From Acidobacteria bacterium UBA7540 (lineage in GTDB: Bacteria; Acidobacteriota; Terriglobia; UBA7540), in contig DLMI01000162.1 in NCBI GenBank assembly GCA_002478145.1, positions 1-64,000 of the forward strand: DNA of 64,000 nucleotides, given 5' to 3'. Shown here in pieces: positions 26,766 through 34,858 of the stretch; positions within the stretch are counted from its first letter, which is position 1, and each line of letters begins with the position of its first letter. The notes under the pieces are model-generated. The model saw only the letters and a list, made by a program, of their open reading frames with translations, made no database searches and was not told where the DNA came from. The translations under genes and the position numbers were made by a program.

Positions 26766-27479
26766 ATGGGTTATCTGGATAAGCTTGATCTCGACAAGAA
26801 GCTCGAGTCCAAGGAGGAGTACGCGGAGCTTTTGGAAGAGTACCAGTTGAGGCTGTTGAAACTGCAACGCAAGATTATTGAAAAAGGAATTCCGGTCTGT
26901 GTCGGTTACGAAGGAGAAGACGCGGCAGGGAAGGGAGGCAATATCAAACGCTTGACCGAGGCCCTGGACCCACGCGGCTACGAGGTTTACCCTATCGGCC
27001 CACCCTCCCAGGAGGACAAGGCCCACCACTGGCTGCGTCGCTTTTGGCTCCGGCTACCGCCCCGCGGCCGCATCGGGATCTTCGATCGCACTTGGTATGG
27101 CCGGGTTTTGGTCGAGCGCGTCGAGAAGTTTGCCAAGAAGGAGGAATGGCAGCGCGCTTACCGGGAGATCAATGAATTCGAGCGGACCCTGGTGGATGAC
27201 GGCATGGTCCTGGTGAAGTTCTGGATTCACATTTCCAAGAAGGAACAACTCGACCGCTTCAAGAAGCGCGAAAAAGATCCCTGGAAGAATTATAAGCTGA
27301 GTCAAGAGGATTGGCGCAACCGCGAAAAGTGGGACCAGTATATTGAAGCGCTGGAAGACATGTTCGCGAAAACGGACACCGACTACGCTCCCTGGACCAT
27401 CATTGAAGGCAACTGGAAGTGGTGGGCGCGCGTCAAGGCGCTGAAAACCGTCGTCAATAAGATCGAAGCGCGGACGTGA
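26766..27479 (+). CDS. Polyphosphate kinase 2 family protein
   Basis: 237 residues from the ATG at 26766 (GGAGGTG six bases upstream). Walker A region CVGYEGEDAAGKGGNIKRL, lid module with LPPRGRIGIFDRTWYGRVLV as Walker B, and ERTLVDDGMVLVKFWIHISK. PPK2 enzymes transfer phosphate between polyphosphate and nucleoside mono- or diphosphates. The usual GRDAAGKGG reads GEDAAGKGG and the usual NRSWY reads DRTWY, so it belongs to a divergent subgroup. Which nucleotide it uses cannot be told. Confidence 0.9.
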   Translation: MGYLDKLDLDKKLESKEEYAELLEEYQLRLLKLQRKIIEKGIPVCVGYEGEDAAGKGGNIKRLTEALDPRGYEVYPIGPPSQEDKAHHWLRRFWLRLPPRGRIGIFDRTWYGRVLVERVEKFAKKEEWQRAYREINEFERTLVDDGMVLVKFWIHISKKEQLDRFKKREKDPWKNYKLSQEDWRNREKWDQYIEALEDMFAKTDTDYAPWTIIEGNWKWWARVKALKTVVNKIEART

Positions 27480-27529
27480 ACGCGAAGGCGAACGCTCTAG
27501 CGGCGAACACGCTGGAACCATCCCTGGAT

Positions 27530-27633
27530 GTCATTCCGAGCGCAGCGAGGAATCTCGCTCTGGACTTGGGACTCGGTGGAACAAAGAACAGGGCGAGATT
27601 CCTCTCCCGCGACTGCGGGATCGGAATGACACC
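27530..27633. repeat. Inverted intergenic repeat, cgaggaatctcgctc family
   Basis: TGTCATTCCGAGCGCAGCGA at 27530; the facing arm ends GGATCGGAATGACA at 27633, with a small substitution (cccgcgactgcggg). Confidence 0.85.
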
Positions 27634-27679
27634 GTGACAGGCAGCTTATGTTATTATCCACCGTTCGAGTGAAACGGCG

Positions 27680-28639
27680 ATGAGTCTGGATACGGCGCGC
27701 AGGGTTCTGGAAATCGAGGCGAAGACCTTGAGCGAACTGGTGGAGCGCCTCGATCAGAGCTTTGTGCGGGCGGTGGAAATCCTCTATGCCTGTCGGGGGA
27801 GGGTTGTGGTCACCGGCATGGGGAAGTCCGGCCTGATTGGGCAGAAGATTTCCGCCACGCTTTCGAGCACCGGCACGCCCTCGTTCTTCTTGCATCCCTC
27901 GGAAGCCTTGCACGGTGACCTTGGACGCCTGGTCCGCCACGACGTGCTGGTAGCGCTGTGCTACAGCGGTGAGACCGTGGAACTGCTGCGGCTGCTCGAA
28001 ACCGTCAAACGTTTGGCTATCCCGCTCATCTCACTGACGGGCAATCTGACTTCGACACTGGCACAGGCAAGCGAGGCGGTGATCGACGTGGGAATTCGGC
28101 AGGAAGCGTGCCCGCTGGGACTGGCGCCCACCGCCTCGACCACCGCCATGCTGGCCATGGGCGATGCGCTGGCCATGGCGCTGCTCGAGAAGCGGGGTTT
28201 CGATGAAGCGGATTACGCCGCACTCCACCCGGGCGGTGACCTCGGAGTTAAGCTGCGCCGCGTCGAGAGCGTTATGCACACGGGGGATCAACTTCCCCGC
28301 GTAGGCCCCCACACCCCCATGCCGGACGTGATCTATGAAATGAGCAAGAAGGGTTTGGGGCACACTGCGGTCACCGGCGAATCTGACCGCTTGCTGGGAA
28401 TCATCTCGGATGGCGACCTGCGACGATTGTTTCAGCGGGAAGGGAATCGAGCTCTGGATTTGAAAGCCGCGGACGCCATGACACGAAATCCAGTGACTAT
28501 TGGCCGGCAAGAGTTGGCGACCAAAGCCCTGAATTTCATGGAGACTCGGAAAATTACCTCCCTCCTCGTCGTGGACGCGCAAGGCAAGCTGGAGGGCGTA
28601 GTCCATATCCACGACCTCTGGACAACACAGATGTTTTGA
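27680..28639 (+). CDS. kdsD: D-arabinose 5-phosphate isomerase (KpsF/GutQ family)
   Basis: 319 residues. SIS domain 1-190: VVVTGMGKSGLIGQKISATL, FFLHPSEALHGDLGRL, LCYSGETVELLRLL. It is followed by two CBS domains (about 205-319), with SVMHTGDQLPRVGPH, LGIISDGDLRRLFQ, AMTRNPVTIG and LLVVDAQGKLEGVVHIHDLW. It makes arabinose 5-phosphate, the first step to Kdo for lipopolysaccharide. kdsC lies 740 bp further on the same strand, with a toxin-antitoxin pair between. Confidence 0.95.
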   Translation: MSLDTARRVLEIEAKTLSELVERLDQSFVRAVEILYACRGRVVVTGMGKSGLIGQKISATLSSTGTPSFFLHPSEALHGDLGRLVRHDVLVALCYSGETVELLRLLETVKRLAIPLISLTGNLTSTLAQASEAVIDVGIRQEACPLGLAPTASTTAMLAMGDALAMALLEKRGFDEADYAALHPGGDLGVKLRRVESVMHTGDQLPRVGPHTPMPDVIYEMSKKGLGHTAVTGESDRLLGIISDGDLRRLFQREGNRALDLKAADAMTRNPVTIGRQELATKALNFMETRKITSLLVVDAQGKLEGVVHIHDLWTTQMF

Positions 28640-28693
28640 GGACAAACGTACCTTTGAAAATCCTCTCAACGGAGGGAGCAGAGGAGGAATGCA

Positions 28694-28930
28694 ATGGGTG
28701 GAACGATACGAGCGCGCGTGAAAGGAGGGGTTCTGGAGCTCCTCGAAACCACCGACCTGCCGGAGGGAAAGGAAGTCTTGATTACCGTTATCGGCGTCGC
28801 GGAGGACCCGGACGACGAGGCTTTTCTCCGCTCGGCGGGAAGTTGGAAAGGCCTCATTGATGCCGAGAAGTTTATCCGCGACGTTTACGAGGACCGCTTA
28901 CTCAACACCAGAGAGGAGCCAAAGCCATGA
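28694..28930 (+). CDS. AF2212-type antitoxin
   Basis: 78 residues. The N-terminal 35 match the small beta-domain of AF2212/DUF104 antitoxins (TIRARVKGGVLELLETTDLP, then EGKEVLITVIG). The acidic remainder would wrap the toxin. Ribosome site GGAGGAATGCA just upstream. The stop overlaps the PIN gene start (ATGA), so the two are translated together. Domain call moderately sure; partner role follows from the arrangement. Confidence 0.8.
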   Translation: MGGTIRARVKGGVLELLETTDLPEGKEVLITVIGVAEDPDDEAFLRSAGSWKGLIDAEKFIRDVYEDRLLNTREEPKP

Positions 28931-29325
28931 CGCTTTCCTATCTGGTAGACACCGACTGGGCCGTCCATTGGCTACACGGCAATGAACGAATTCGACAGCG
29001 CATGGAGGAATTGCGGGGGCAAGGGCTCGCGCTCTCGGCCGTCTCGCTCGCCGAACTGTGGGAAGGAGTACACTACTCCCGCGATCCGCTGCAAAGCGAA
29101 CATGGTCTGAACGATTTCTTGAGGCGCGTTTCCTTTGTCAGCATCGTTGAAGAAACGTGCAAGCTTTTCGGGAAAGAGCGGGGTCGCTTGCGCGCAGCGG
29201 GAAAACGCGTCGCCGACTTCGATCTCATCATCGGCGTGACGGCCCGCCAGCACGAGCTTACCCTTCTCACCAATAACCGACGCCACTTCGAAAACATCGA
29301 AGGTCTGCGGATCGAAAGCGCCTGA
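28927..29325 (+). CDS. PIN-domain toxin (VapC-like)
   Basis: 132 residues with a full PIN set: first Asp in SYLVDTDWAVHWLHG, Glu in LSAVSLAELWEGVHYS, Asp in KRVADFDLIIGVTARQHEL, and the ending LLTNNRRHFENIEGLRI. These acids bind Mg/Mn for RNA cleavage. The toxin is intact and paired with the AF2212-type antitoxin. The pair sits between kdsD and kdsC. Confidence 0.9.
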   Translation: MTLSYLVDTDWAVHWLHGNERIRQRMEELRGQGLALSAVSLAELWEGVHYSRDPLQSEHGLNDFLRRVSFVSIVEETCKLFGKERGRLRAAGKRVADFDLIIGVTARQHELTLLTNNRRHFENIEGLRIESA

Positions 29326-29379
29326 GAATCCGGGAAAGCTTCTCTTAACCATCGGACTCCAAATCACTCGAGGACCAAC

Positions 29380-29928
29380 ATGCCCTTGATTTCCAAACAA
29401 CTCCAAGCGCGCGCCCGCAAGATCAAGCTCCTGCTCATGGACGTTGACGGCGTCTTGACGGATGGACGCTTCTTTTACGTTCCACGCCCGGGCAGTGGGC
29501 TGGTTGAAACCAAGGCGTTCCACTCTCGCGACGGCCTGGGCTTTCGCATCGCCCACCAAGCCGGGCTCAGGACGGGCTTCATCACGGGCCGCAGTTCACC
29601 CGCCGTCGAATACCGGGCGAAGGAATTGGGTGTTCATTTCCTAAAGCCGAATGCCCGGGAAAAGCTTGCGCCTTACCAGGAGATCCTTCAGGAGGCACGC
29701 CTGAAAGATGAGGAAGTGTGCTTTGTGGGCGACGACGTCGTGGACCTGCCTGTACTGACTCGCGTTGGGTTGGCGGTCGGTGTGGCCGGCGGACACAAGC
29801 TCCTGCGCCGCCACGTTCATTATATGACCCGGCAGCCGGGAGGCAAGGGCGCCGTGCGCGAGGTTATCGAGCTGATTCTCTCCGCCCAGGGCAAGTGGGA
29901 TGCCGTCCTCGAACACTACCTGCGATGA
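29380..29928 (+). CDS. kdsC: 3-deoxy-manno-octulosonate-8-phosphatase
   Basis: 182 residues, HAD family without a cap domain (C0), as in KdsC. LLMDVDGVLTDGRFFY has the DxD nucleophile pair, FHSRDGLGFRIAHQAGL follows, FITGRSSPAVEYRAKELG has the Thr/Ser motif, REKLAPYQEIL the Lys, and CFVGDDVVDLPVL the acidic pair. It removes phosphate from Kdo-8-phosphate. The short 182-residue length is normal. It follows the PIN toxin after 54 bp. Confidence 0.93.
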   Translation: MPLISKQLQARARKIKLLLMDVDGVLTDGRFFYVPRPGSGLVETKAFHSRDGLGFRIAHQAGLRTGFITGRSSPAVEYRAKELGVHFLKPNAREKLAPYQEILQEARLKDEEVCFVGDDVVDLPVLTRVGLAVGVAGGHKLLRRHVHYMTRQPGGKGAVREVIELILSAQGKWDAVLEHYLR

Positions 29929-30065
29929 TGAGCGGGTGTCAGGCGCCAGTTGGCATGTCCTCACACACTGACGCCCCTGGGGCCGTATCTCGGCGATGGC
30001 TCTTCATGGAAGCCCAGTCTGTTCCGCCGCGAGAACCTTGGCGCAGTGGGGAAGCTCGAACGGGC

Positions 30066-30584
30066 CTATTGCATGATCACGCCGCAGGCAATCCGAGCCC
30101 CCGCGTTGCCGGCGGGGTCGGTCTTCCCGTCGTCGGGTTTCTCGTGGATAACAAGGGACGTGCCACCCTCGTGAAATAGCGACTTCGGCCCCTCTCCAAG
30201 CGTTACCCCGGGAACCACAATTTTAATGTTTACGTCTCCGCCCGGACCCACGTCCAGGTTTTGCAGATCGCCCAGGTGATGGCCTAGCGGATTGTCCCAA
30301 CCGTGTTGCTTGCCCTCAGGATTGAAGTGAGGGCCGGCCGATTTAAAATCGGGCGCTTCACACCTCCCCACCGCATGAATGTGGAAGCCGTGAAGTCCGG
30401 GTGAAAGATTAGAGACCTTCAGGTCCAGTTGAACGCCATTGGATTTCTCGCTGAATGTTGCTGTGCCAACGGGCGCGCCTTTAGCATTGAGCAGGTTTGC
30501 CTTAGCCTTTTTTGCAGCTTGCACCGAGATTGGACATGCGATGAGATAGAGGATTCCGAAAAGAAGCAGCAGTCTCTTTATCAT
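30066..30584 (-). CDS. sodC: Cu/Zn superoxide dismutase, exported
   Basis: 172 residues from the ATG at 30584, preceded by AGGAGGAAATTCA. Signal peptide about 1-23. Metal ligands HGFHIHAVGRC, HFNPEGKQHGWDNPLGHHLG and TSLVIHEKPDDGKTDPAG, and the disulfide Cys pair in GRCEAPDF and ARIACGVI. It removes superoxide in the periplasm. All ligands are present, so it should be active. Convergent with kdsC across 137 bp that I see no gene in. Confidence 0.93.
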   Translation of the reverse strand: MIKRLLLLFGILYLIACPISVQAAKKAKANLLNAKGAPVGTATFSEKSNGVQLDLKVSNLSPGLHGFHIHAVGRCEAPDFKSAGPHFNPEGKQHGWDNPLGHHLGDLQNLDVGPGGDVNIKIVVPGVTLGEGPKSLFHEGGTSLVIHEKPDDGKTDPAGNAGARIACGVIMQ

Positions 30585-30663
30585 TGAATTTCCTCCTGCC
30601 AAGTTTCATTGCTATGGGTCGCAGTCTGCACGCTTATATTACCATGCTAATGGAGATGCAATC

Positions 30664-31053
30664 TTATTCCGCAGTGCGCCCTGCCGTGCCGGTTCCCGAA
30701 AACCGTTGCAGGAGACTCGGCAATTGGCTGACAAAGGCGGAGCGCGCCAGCACGAGATCGCATCCGGCGTCACGCGCCGCCGCGATGAGGTCGTTTTGAA
30801 CGTGAGAGACAAAGCCAATGGCTGCGATCTCTTTTGTTTTCAAGTCAGACTTGAGGGTGCGCAGGACTTCCAAGGCCTTGCCTGACCGATGGTTTAGATC
30901 GATGAGGAGGGCGTTCGGAACATCCTGGATGGCCAGGCCGGGCAGGTCCGCAGGCTGAGCGGATTTCACCGCGACCCCGACATGCTGGGCAGTCTGCTGG
31001 ATTTTGGACAGGAAAAGCAGGTCGTCCACCACGGCCAGAATCGTTGAAGGCAC
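30664..31053 (-). CDS. Degenerate response-regulator receiver domain
   Basis: 129 residues from a GTG at 31053. One receiver fold: the acidic pair VVDDLLFLSKIQ, the phospho-Asp position in NALLIDLNHRSGKALEVLRT, then AIGFVSHVQNDLIAAARDAG. The conserved Lys near the end is replaced (LVLARSAF), so phosphorylation signalling is doubtful. No kinase or output domain adjoins. The frame runs on to 31179, but those residues are translated GATCGGG repeats. A stand-alone receiver, weakly assigned start. Confidence 0.7.
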   Translation of the reverse strand: MPSTILAVVDDLLFLSKIQQTAQHVGVAVKSAQPADLPGLAIQDVPNALLIDLNHRSGKALEVLRTLKSDLKTKEIAAIGFVSHVQNDLIAAARDAGCDLVLARSAFVSQLPSLLQRFSGTGTAGRTAE

Positions 31054-31071
31054 CCTCCGTGAGCGGCGGTC

Positions 31072-31150
31072 TTGATAATCGGGAGATCGGATGATCGGGA
31101 GATCGGGTGAACAACAGGGCTGTTCTCCCGATCTCCAGATCGCCCGATCA
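31072..31150. repeat. GATCGGG-family inverted repeat
   Basis: AATCGGGAGATCGGATGATC faces CTCCCGATCTCCAGATCGCC. The same family occurs at 47602-47738, 48111-48213, 48918-49094 and 49950-50056. Confidence 0.9.
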
Positions 31151-31179
31151 TGGTAACTAAGGAATATAACCACGGTCAA

Positions 31180-31904
31180 CTTTTCCTGACTCCTGCATTT
31201 CGGTCGCGAAAAAGGCGCTTGACAGGCTATGCTTAATATGATAGCCTAGGAAAGGATGCTTGGCTGTTCTGCCATGACCGTACGGAGCTTACTGTGGTCC
31301 CTCCCATGCTCGTTTTCAAACGGACAGTATGTCATTGCCTACCCGTACGATCTAACCGTAGTAACTTTAAAAAATGAACGAGCGACGAGGGAATGTCTAT
31401 GAAAACAAAGGGCCGCTGTGGAAAACTCGAGACGGAAGCCGGAATGTGTATGAAAACGAAGGTACTTAGCCCTCAAAAGCGGGAATGTTGTTGAAAACGC
31501 TGGTAGTTAGTAGGTGGCACGTAGGGAAGAGCCAGAGGCTGCGGGTCCGAGTCGAAATATCCGGAATCATCCCTAAGCTGTGTCACGATTGGGCACAATT
31601 TCCCACTTTTCGGACTTGGAGGTGTTGCAAATGCCACATCATCGAGCCTGGCGGCACGTGTTTTGGGAATTTGCCTCCTGAGCCTGCAAAAAGGCCAAGG
31701 TCTTAGGTTGCGAAATGCAACACAAACTAATCCCTCGCTGACCATCGGCTGGCAAAAGAATTGCTCGCCTGAACATCCGTGGGGTTTGAGCAAGCGCAAA
31801 ATTTGGCCATGCTGCTCTGTACTCCAGGCATCAGGGATTCAAGAGTGAAATCCGACACCGATTGATGGAGGGTTATCCTGAACGCAGAGAAAACGAAGCA
31901 AACG
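31180..31904. other. Non-coding stretch before the NfnB-NfnA fusion gene
   Basis: No gene recognised. It holds repeat array copy B (31375-31502), then about 400 bp without repeats or family-like frames. A strong ribosome-site-like GGAGGG at 31867-31872 lies five bases before an in-frame CTG (31878) that could be the true start of the fusion gene. Confidence 0.55.
31375..31502. repeat. Three-copy direct-repeat array, copy B (IS-end-like)
   Basis: Units start at 31387, 31438 and 31479 (spacings 51 and 41), each about GGGAATGTnTATGAAAACnA, preceded by TGAACGAGCGACGA at 31375. Same order, spacing and orientation as 521-649. Confidence 0.6.
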
Positions 31905-34229
31905 GTGACTCCGGCGGCCGAAAACAAACCCAGGGTGAAGCTGAACCCCAAAGCGCCTCGTCAGCCCCTGCCACTCCTATCCCCAGACGTTCGCCTGCGC
32001 GGTCCCGAGGAGGTCGCACTGGGGTTTTCGCTCCAGCAGGTCCAAGTTGAGGCACTCCGATGCTTGCAGTGCAAGAATCCGACTTGCGTTGAAGCATGCC
32101 CGTTGCACATTAATGTCAAAGAGTTCATAGGCTTGATGGCGCAGGGCGATTTTGCCGGGGCTTTCGATAAGATCAGCGAGGAAAGTCCTTTTCCGGGCAT
32201 CTGCGGTCGTGTGTGTCAGCATGAGCTTTACTGCGAGCGTGCCTGCCTGCTGGGGAAGAAACTCCAACCGGTGGCGATCGGGTCCCTGGAGCGGTTCGCG
32301 GCCGATTATCACCGTCAATCAGCCTCCAATACGCCGCAACCCCTGGCGCTCGACGGGGCGCGCGTGGCGCTGGTGGGGAGCGGCCCCGCTTCCCTCATTG
32401 CGGCCTACGATTTGGTGCGAAACGGCTACCGGGTAAGCATATTCGAAGCGCTCCACGGGCTGGGGGGAGTGCTGGCTTATGGCATCCCCAATTTTCGCTT
32501 GCCACGCGAGATTATTCGTGACGAGGTAGACCGCCTCCGAAGCATGGGCGTCGAATTTCGCACGGATTTCATCGTGGGCAAGACGTGCGCGGTGGAGGAT
32601 TTATTCGCGCAGGGATTTCAGGCCATCTTTCTGGGTACCGGCGCCGGCCTGCCGCATTTGACGAACATTCCCGGGGAAAACTTGATCGGCGTCTACACGG
32701 CCAACGAATACCTGACGCGACTGAATCTGATGGAGGCCTTTCGCTTCCCGGAGTCTGACACACCGGTGCGGATCGGCTCCCGCGTGGTAGTGGTGGGCGG
32801 AGGGAACTCCGCCATGGATGCGGCCCGTTGGTCGCGGCGAATGGGCGCCGAGACGACGATCATGTTCCGGCGCGGGCGCGCCGAACTGCGTGCCCGGCTG
32901 GAGGAGATTGAGCACGCCGAGGAAGAAGGAGTGCGCTTCGATTTTCTGGCTGCGCCGGTCCGCCTCTTTGGTGACGACAAAGGGGTGCTGCACGAGATGG
33001 AGTGCATCCGGATGCAGTTGGGAGAGCCTGACGAATCAGGCCGGCCCTCGCCGGTTCCCATGCCGGGGTCGGAATTCCGAATGCCGGTAGATACGGTGGT
33101 GATGGCCATCGGTCAAAGCCCCAACCCAACGGTGCAGCGCGCCACCCCACAGCTTCTGACCCAACGTGGCAAGGTTGTGATTGATGCCGACGGGCAAACC
33201 AATATTCCCAATGTGTTTGCAGGAGGAGACGTCGTCCGGGGCGGCTCCACCGTCATCCTGGCGATGCGCGACGGCCGCGCTGCTGCTGCCGCGATTCATC
33301 GCGCCCTCGAGCAGCAGGCGCGAGAGACCTCCGGCGCCCCAGCGGCGAAGAAGCCGGCGGAAGAACATCGGGTCAGCGCGAGCCTGGACAATCAGATTCT
33401 GGGGAAGCGGCTGCTCACGCCCGAGATTGCTTGGCTACAAGTGGAAGCCCCGGAAATTGCAAAACATTGGAAGGCGGGTCAGTTCGTCATCATCCGGCCC
33501 ACCGAAAGGAGTGAGCGCATCCCGCTGACGATTGTAGATGGCGATGAAGCGACGGGGAGCATAACGCTCGTTGTCCAGGCGGTCGGAAAGACAAGTCGCG
33601 CCACGGTTCGGCTCGAGGTCGGGGACCGATTGGCAGACCTTTTGGGACCGCTCGGGCAAGCGGCCAGCATCGAGAAAGTCGGAAACGTCCTGTGCGTCGC
33701 TGGTGGAGTAGGGGTCGCCGAGTTACTGCCCGTGGCACGTGCTTTCAGAGAGGCGGGGAACCACGTCACCGCTCTGTGCGGCGCGCGTTCAGCGGCCCAG
33801 ATTATTCTTGATGTGGAACTGCGCTCGGCGGCCGACGAAGTGCTTTGGGCAACCGATGACGGCACGGCAGGTCTGCACGGCACCGTCGTGGACCTGATGC
33901 GCGCTTGGCGGGCGGGCAACGCATGCCTGCTTGGGATAGCCCATGTTATCGGGCCGATTCCCATGATGCGCGCTGCCGCCGGGGTCACCCGCGAATGGGC
34001 GGTCCGGACTTATGCCAGCCTGAATCCCATTATGGTGGATGGTACCGGGATGTGCGGAGGATGCCGCGTCACCGTGGGCGGGAAGGTTCGGTTCGCCTGT
34101 GTTGATGGGCCGGAGTTCGACGCGCACCAAGTGGACTTCGATGAGTTAACCCGCCGCACGCGCGCCTACCTCGAGCAGGAACGCGTCTCCCGCGAGCGGC
34201 ACGAATGTTCGATCGGTTTGGGAAAGTAG
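31905..34229 (+). CDS. Fused NfnB-NfnA type ferredoxin:NADP oxidoreductase
   Basis: 774 residues from a GTG (CTG at 31878 possible). Residues 1-470 are GltD/NfnB-like: two 4Fe-4S motifs CLQCKNPTCVEACPLHI and CGRVCQHELYCERAC, FAD site VALVGSGPASLIAAYDL, NAD(P) site VVVVGGGNSAMDAARWSRR and TNIPNVFAGGDVVRGG. Residues about 485-774 are NfnA-like: FAD-binding IPLTIVDGD, NAD-binding VLCVAGGVGVAELLPVA, and a 2Fe-2S cluster with Cys near 717, 720 and 732 (DGTGMCGGCRVTVGG). NfnAB couples NADH, NADPH and ferredoxin by electron bifurcation; here both subunits are one chain in B-A order. A sulfide dehydrogenase role is the alternative. Confidence 0.88.
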   Translation: MTPAAENKPRVKLNPKAPRQPLPLLSPDVRLRGPEEVALGFSLQQVQVEALRCLQCKNPTCVEACPLHINVKEFIGLMAQGDFAGAFDKISEESPFPGICGRVCQHELYCERACLLGKKLQPVAIGSLERFAADYHRQSASNTPQPLALDGARVALVGSGPASLIAAYDLVRNGYRVSIFEALHGLGGVLAYGIPNFRLPREIIRDEVDRLRSMGVEFRTDFIVGKTCAVEDLFAQGFQAIFLGTGAGLPHLTNIPGENLIGVYTANEYLTRLNLMEAFRFPESDTPVRIGSRVVVVGGGNSAMDAARWSRRMGAETTIMFRRGRAELRARLEEIEHAEEEGVRFDFLAAPVRLFGDDKGVLHEMECIRMQLGEPDESGRPSPVPMPGSEFRMPVDTVVMAIGQSPNPTVQRATPQLLTQRGKVVIDADGQTNIPNVFAGGDVVRGGSTVILAMRDGRAAAAAIHRALEQQARETSGAPAAKKPAEEHRVSASLDNQILGKRLLTPEIAWLQVEAPEIAKHWKAGQFVIIRPTERSERIPLTIVDGDEATGSITLVVQAVGKTSRATVRLEVGDRLADLLGPLGQAASIEKVGNVLCVAGGVGVAELLPVARAFREAGNHVTALCGARSAAQIILDVELRSAADEVLWATDDGTAGLHGTVVDLMRAWRAGNACLLGIAHVIGPIPMMRAAAGVTREWAVRTYASLNPIMVDGTGMCGGCRVTVGGKVRFACVDGPEFDAHQVDFDELTRRTRAYLEQERVSRERHECSIGLGK

Positions 34230-34858
34230 TCGCGTGACCTGAGGGAAGAAGTCAGGCGACAGAAGTCAGGAGTCCGGAGGCGGAAGGCAGAGGGGAGAAG
34301 CCAATCTAGAACCGAGGCTGTTCACATAAGGGGTGTTCAGGGAACTCCTTCCCAATTCGTTCCCGGATGACCCCCTCACCCGTCCCGATCAGATCGGGAC
34401 ACCCTCTCCCCCAAGGGGGCGAGGGTAGTAAATTCAAATTAGTTGCCATCGAAGGGCAAGTCAAAATGCAAATCGCAAAGGTCAAATGGCAAAATTCCAT
34501 CGGATTTCACATTTGCCATTTGAGTTTTGACTTTTGACCTGCCCACTTCGCCGCCCTCCCTAGCAGCGCGGCCCCCGCGCAAGCTATTTACTTATTGTTA
34601 TTATCCATGAAGGATATATATCATCGCATGTTATAATAGGCTCTGATGAGGGCTCGGAATTTTCCCCACCTGAGGGCTCGAGGTGGTTCTTCTTCGGAAA
34701 GTATTCGCCATTTTGCGGTGCAACCATTCACAGAAGGGGAGTATCATAATCTCTTAGGTCGAATGGGTCTCATGGGCGTCTTGAAACCCTCGCTCCTTTT
34801 CGCTCAAGGGTCGGTACGGATAAGCAGCCAAATCTCGGAGTGAACCGTCATTACCACT
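34230..34858. other. Non-coding stretch with mixed repeats
   Basis: Holds agaagtcagg repeats, a cacccgtcccgatcagatcgggacaccctctcccccaag repeat at about 34377-34430 (also near 49180 and 62742), and an aaatggcaaa/tttgccattt inverted pair near 34484-34520. A TATAAT at 34632-34637 precedes a short ATG frame (34646) with no recognised family, so only a promoter-like signal is noted. Confidence 0.5.

Noticed and set aside
1..34230. Genomic island or prophage bounded by tRNA-Ser
   Set aside because: No integrase, phage structural genes or tRNA direct repeat; the interval is full of housekeeping genes (tamB, pnp, rpsO, kds).
34646..34843. 65-codon frame behind a TATAAT
   Set aside because: Possible leaderless gene, but no family resemblance and it ends in repeat-like sequence before the kinase gene.
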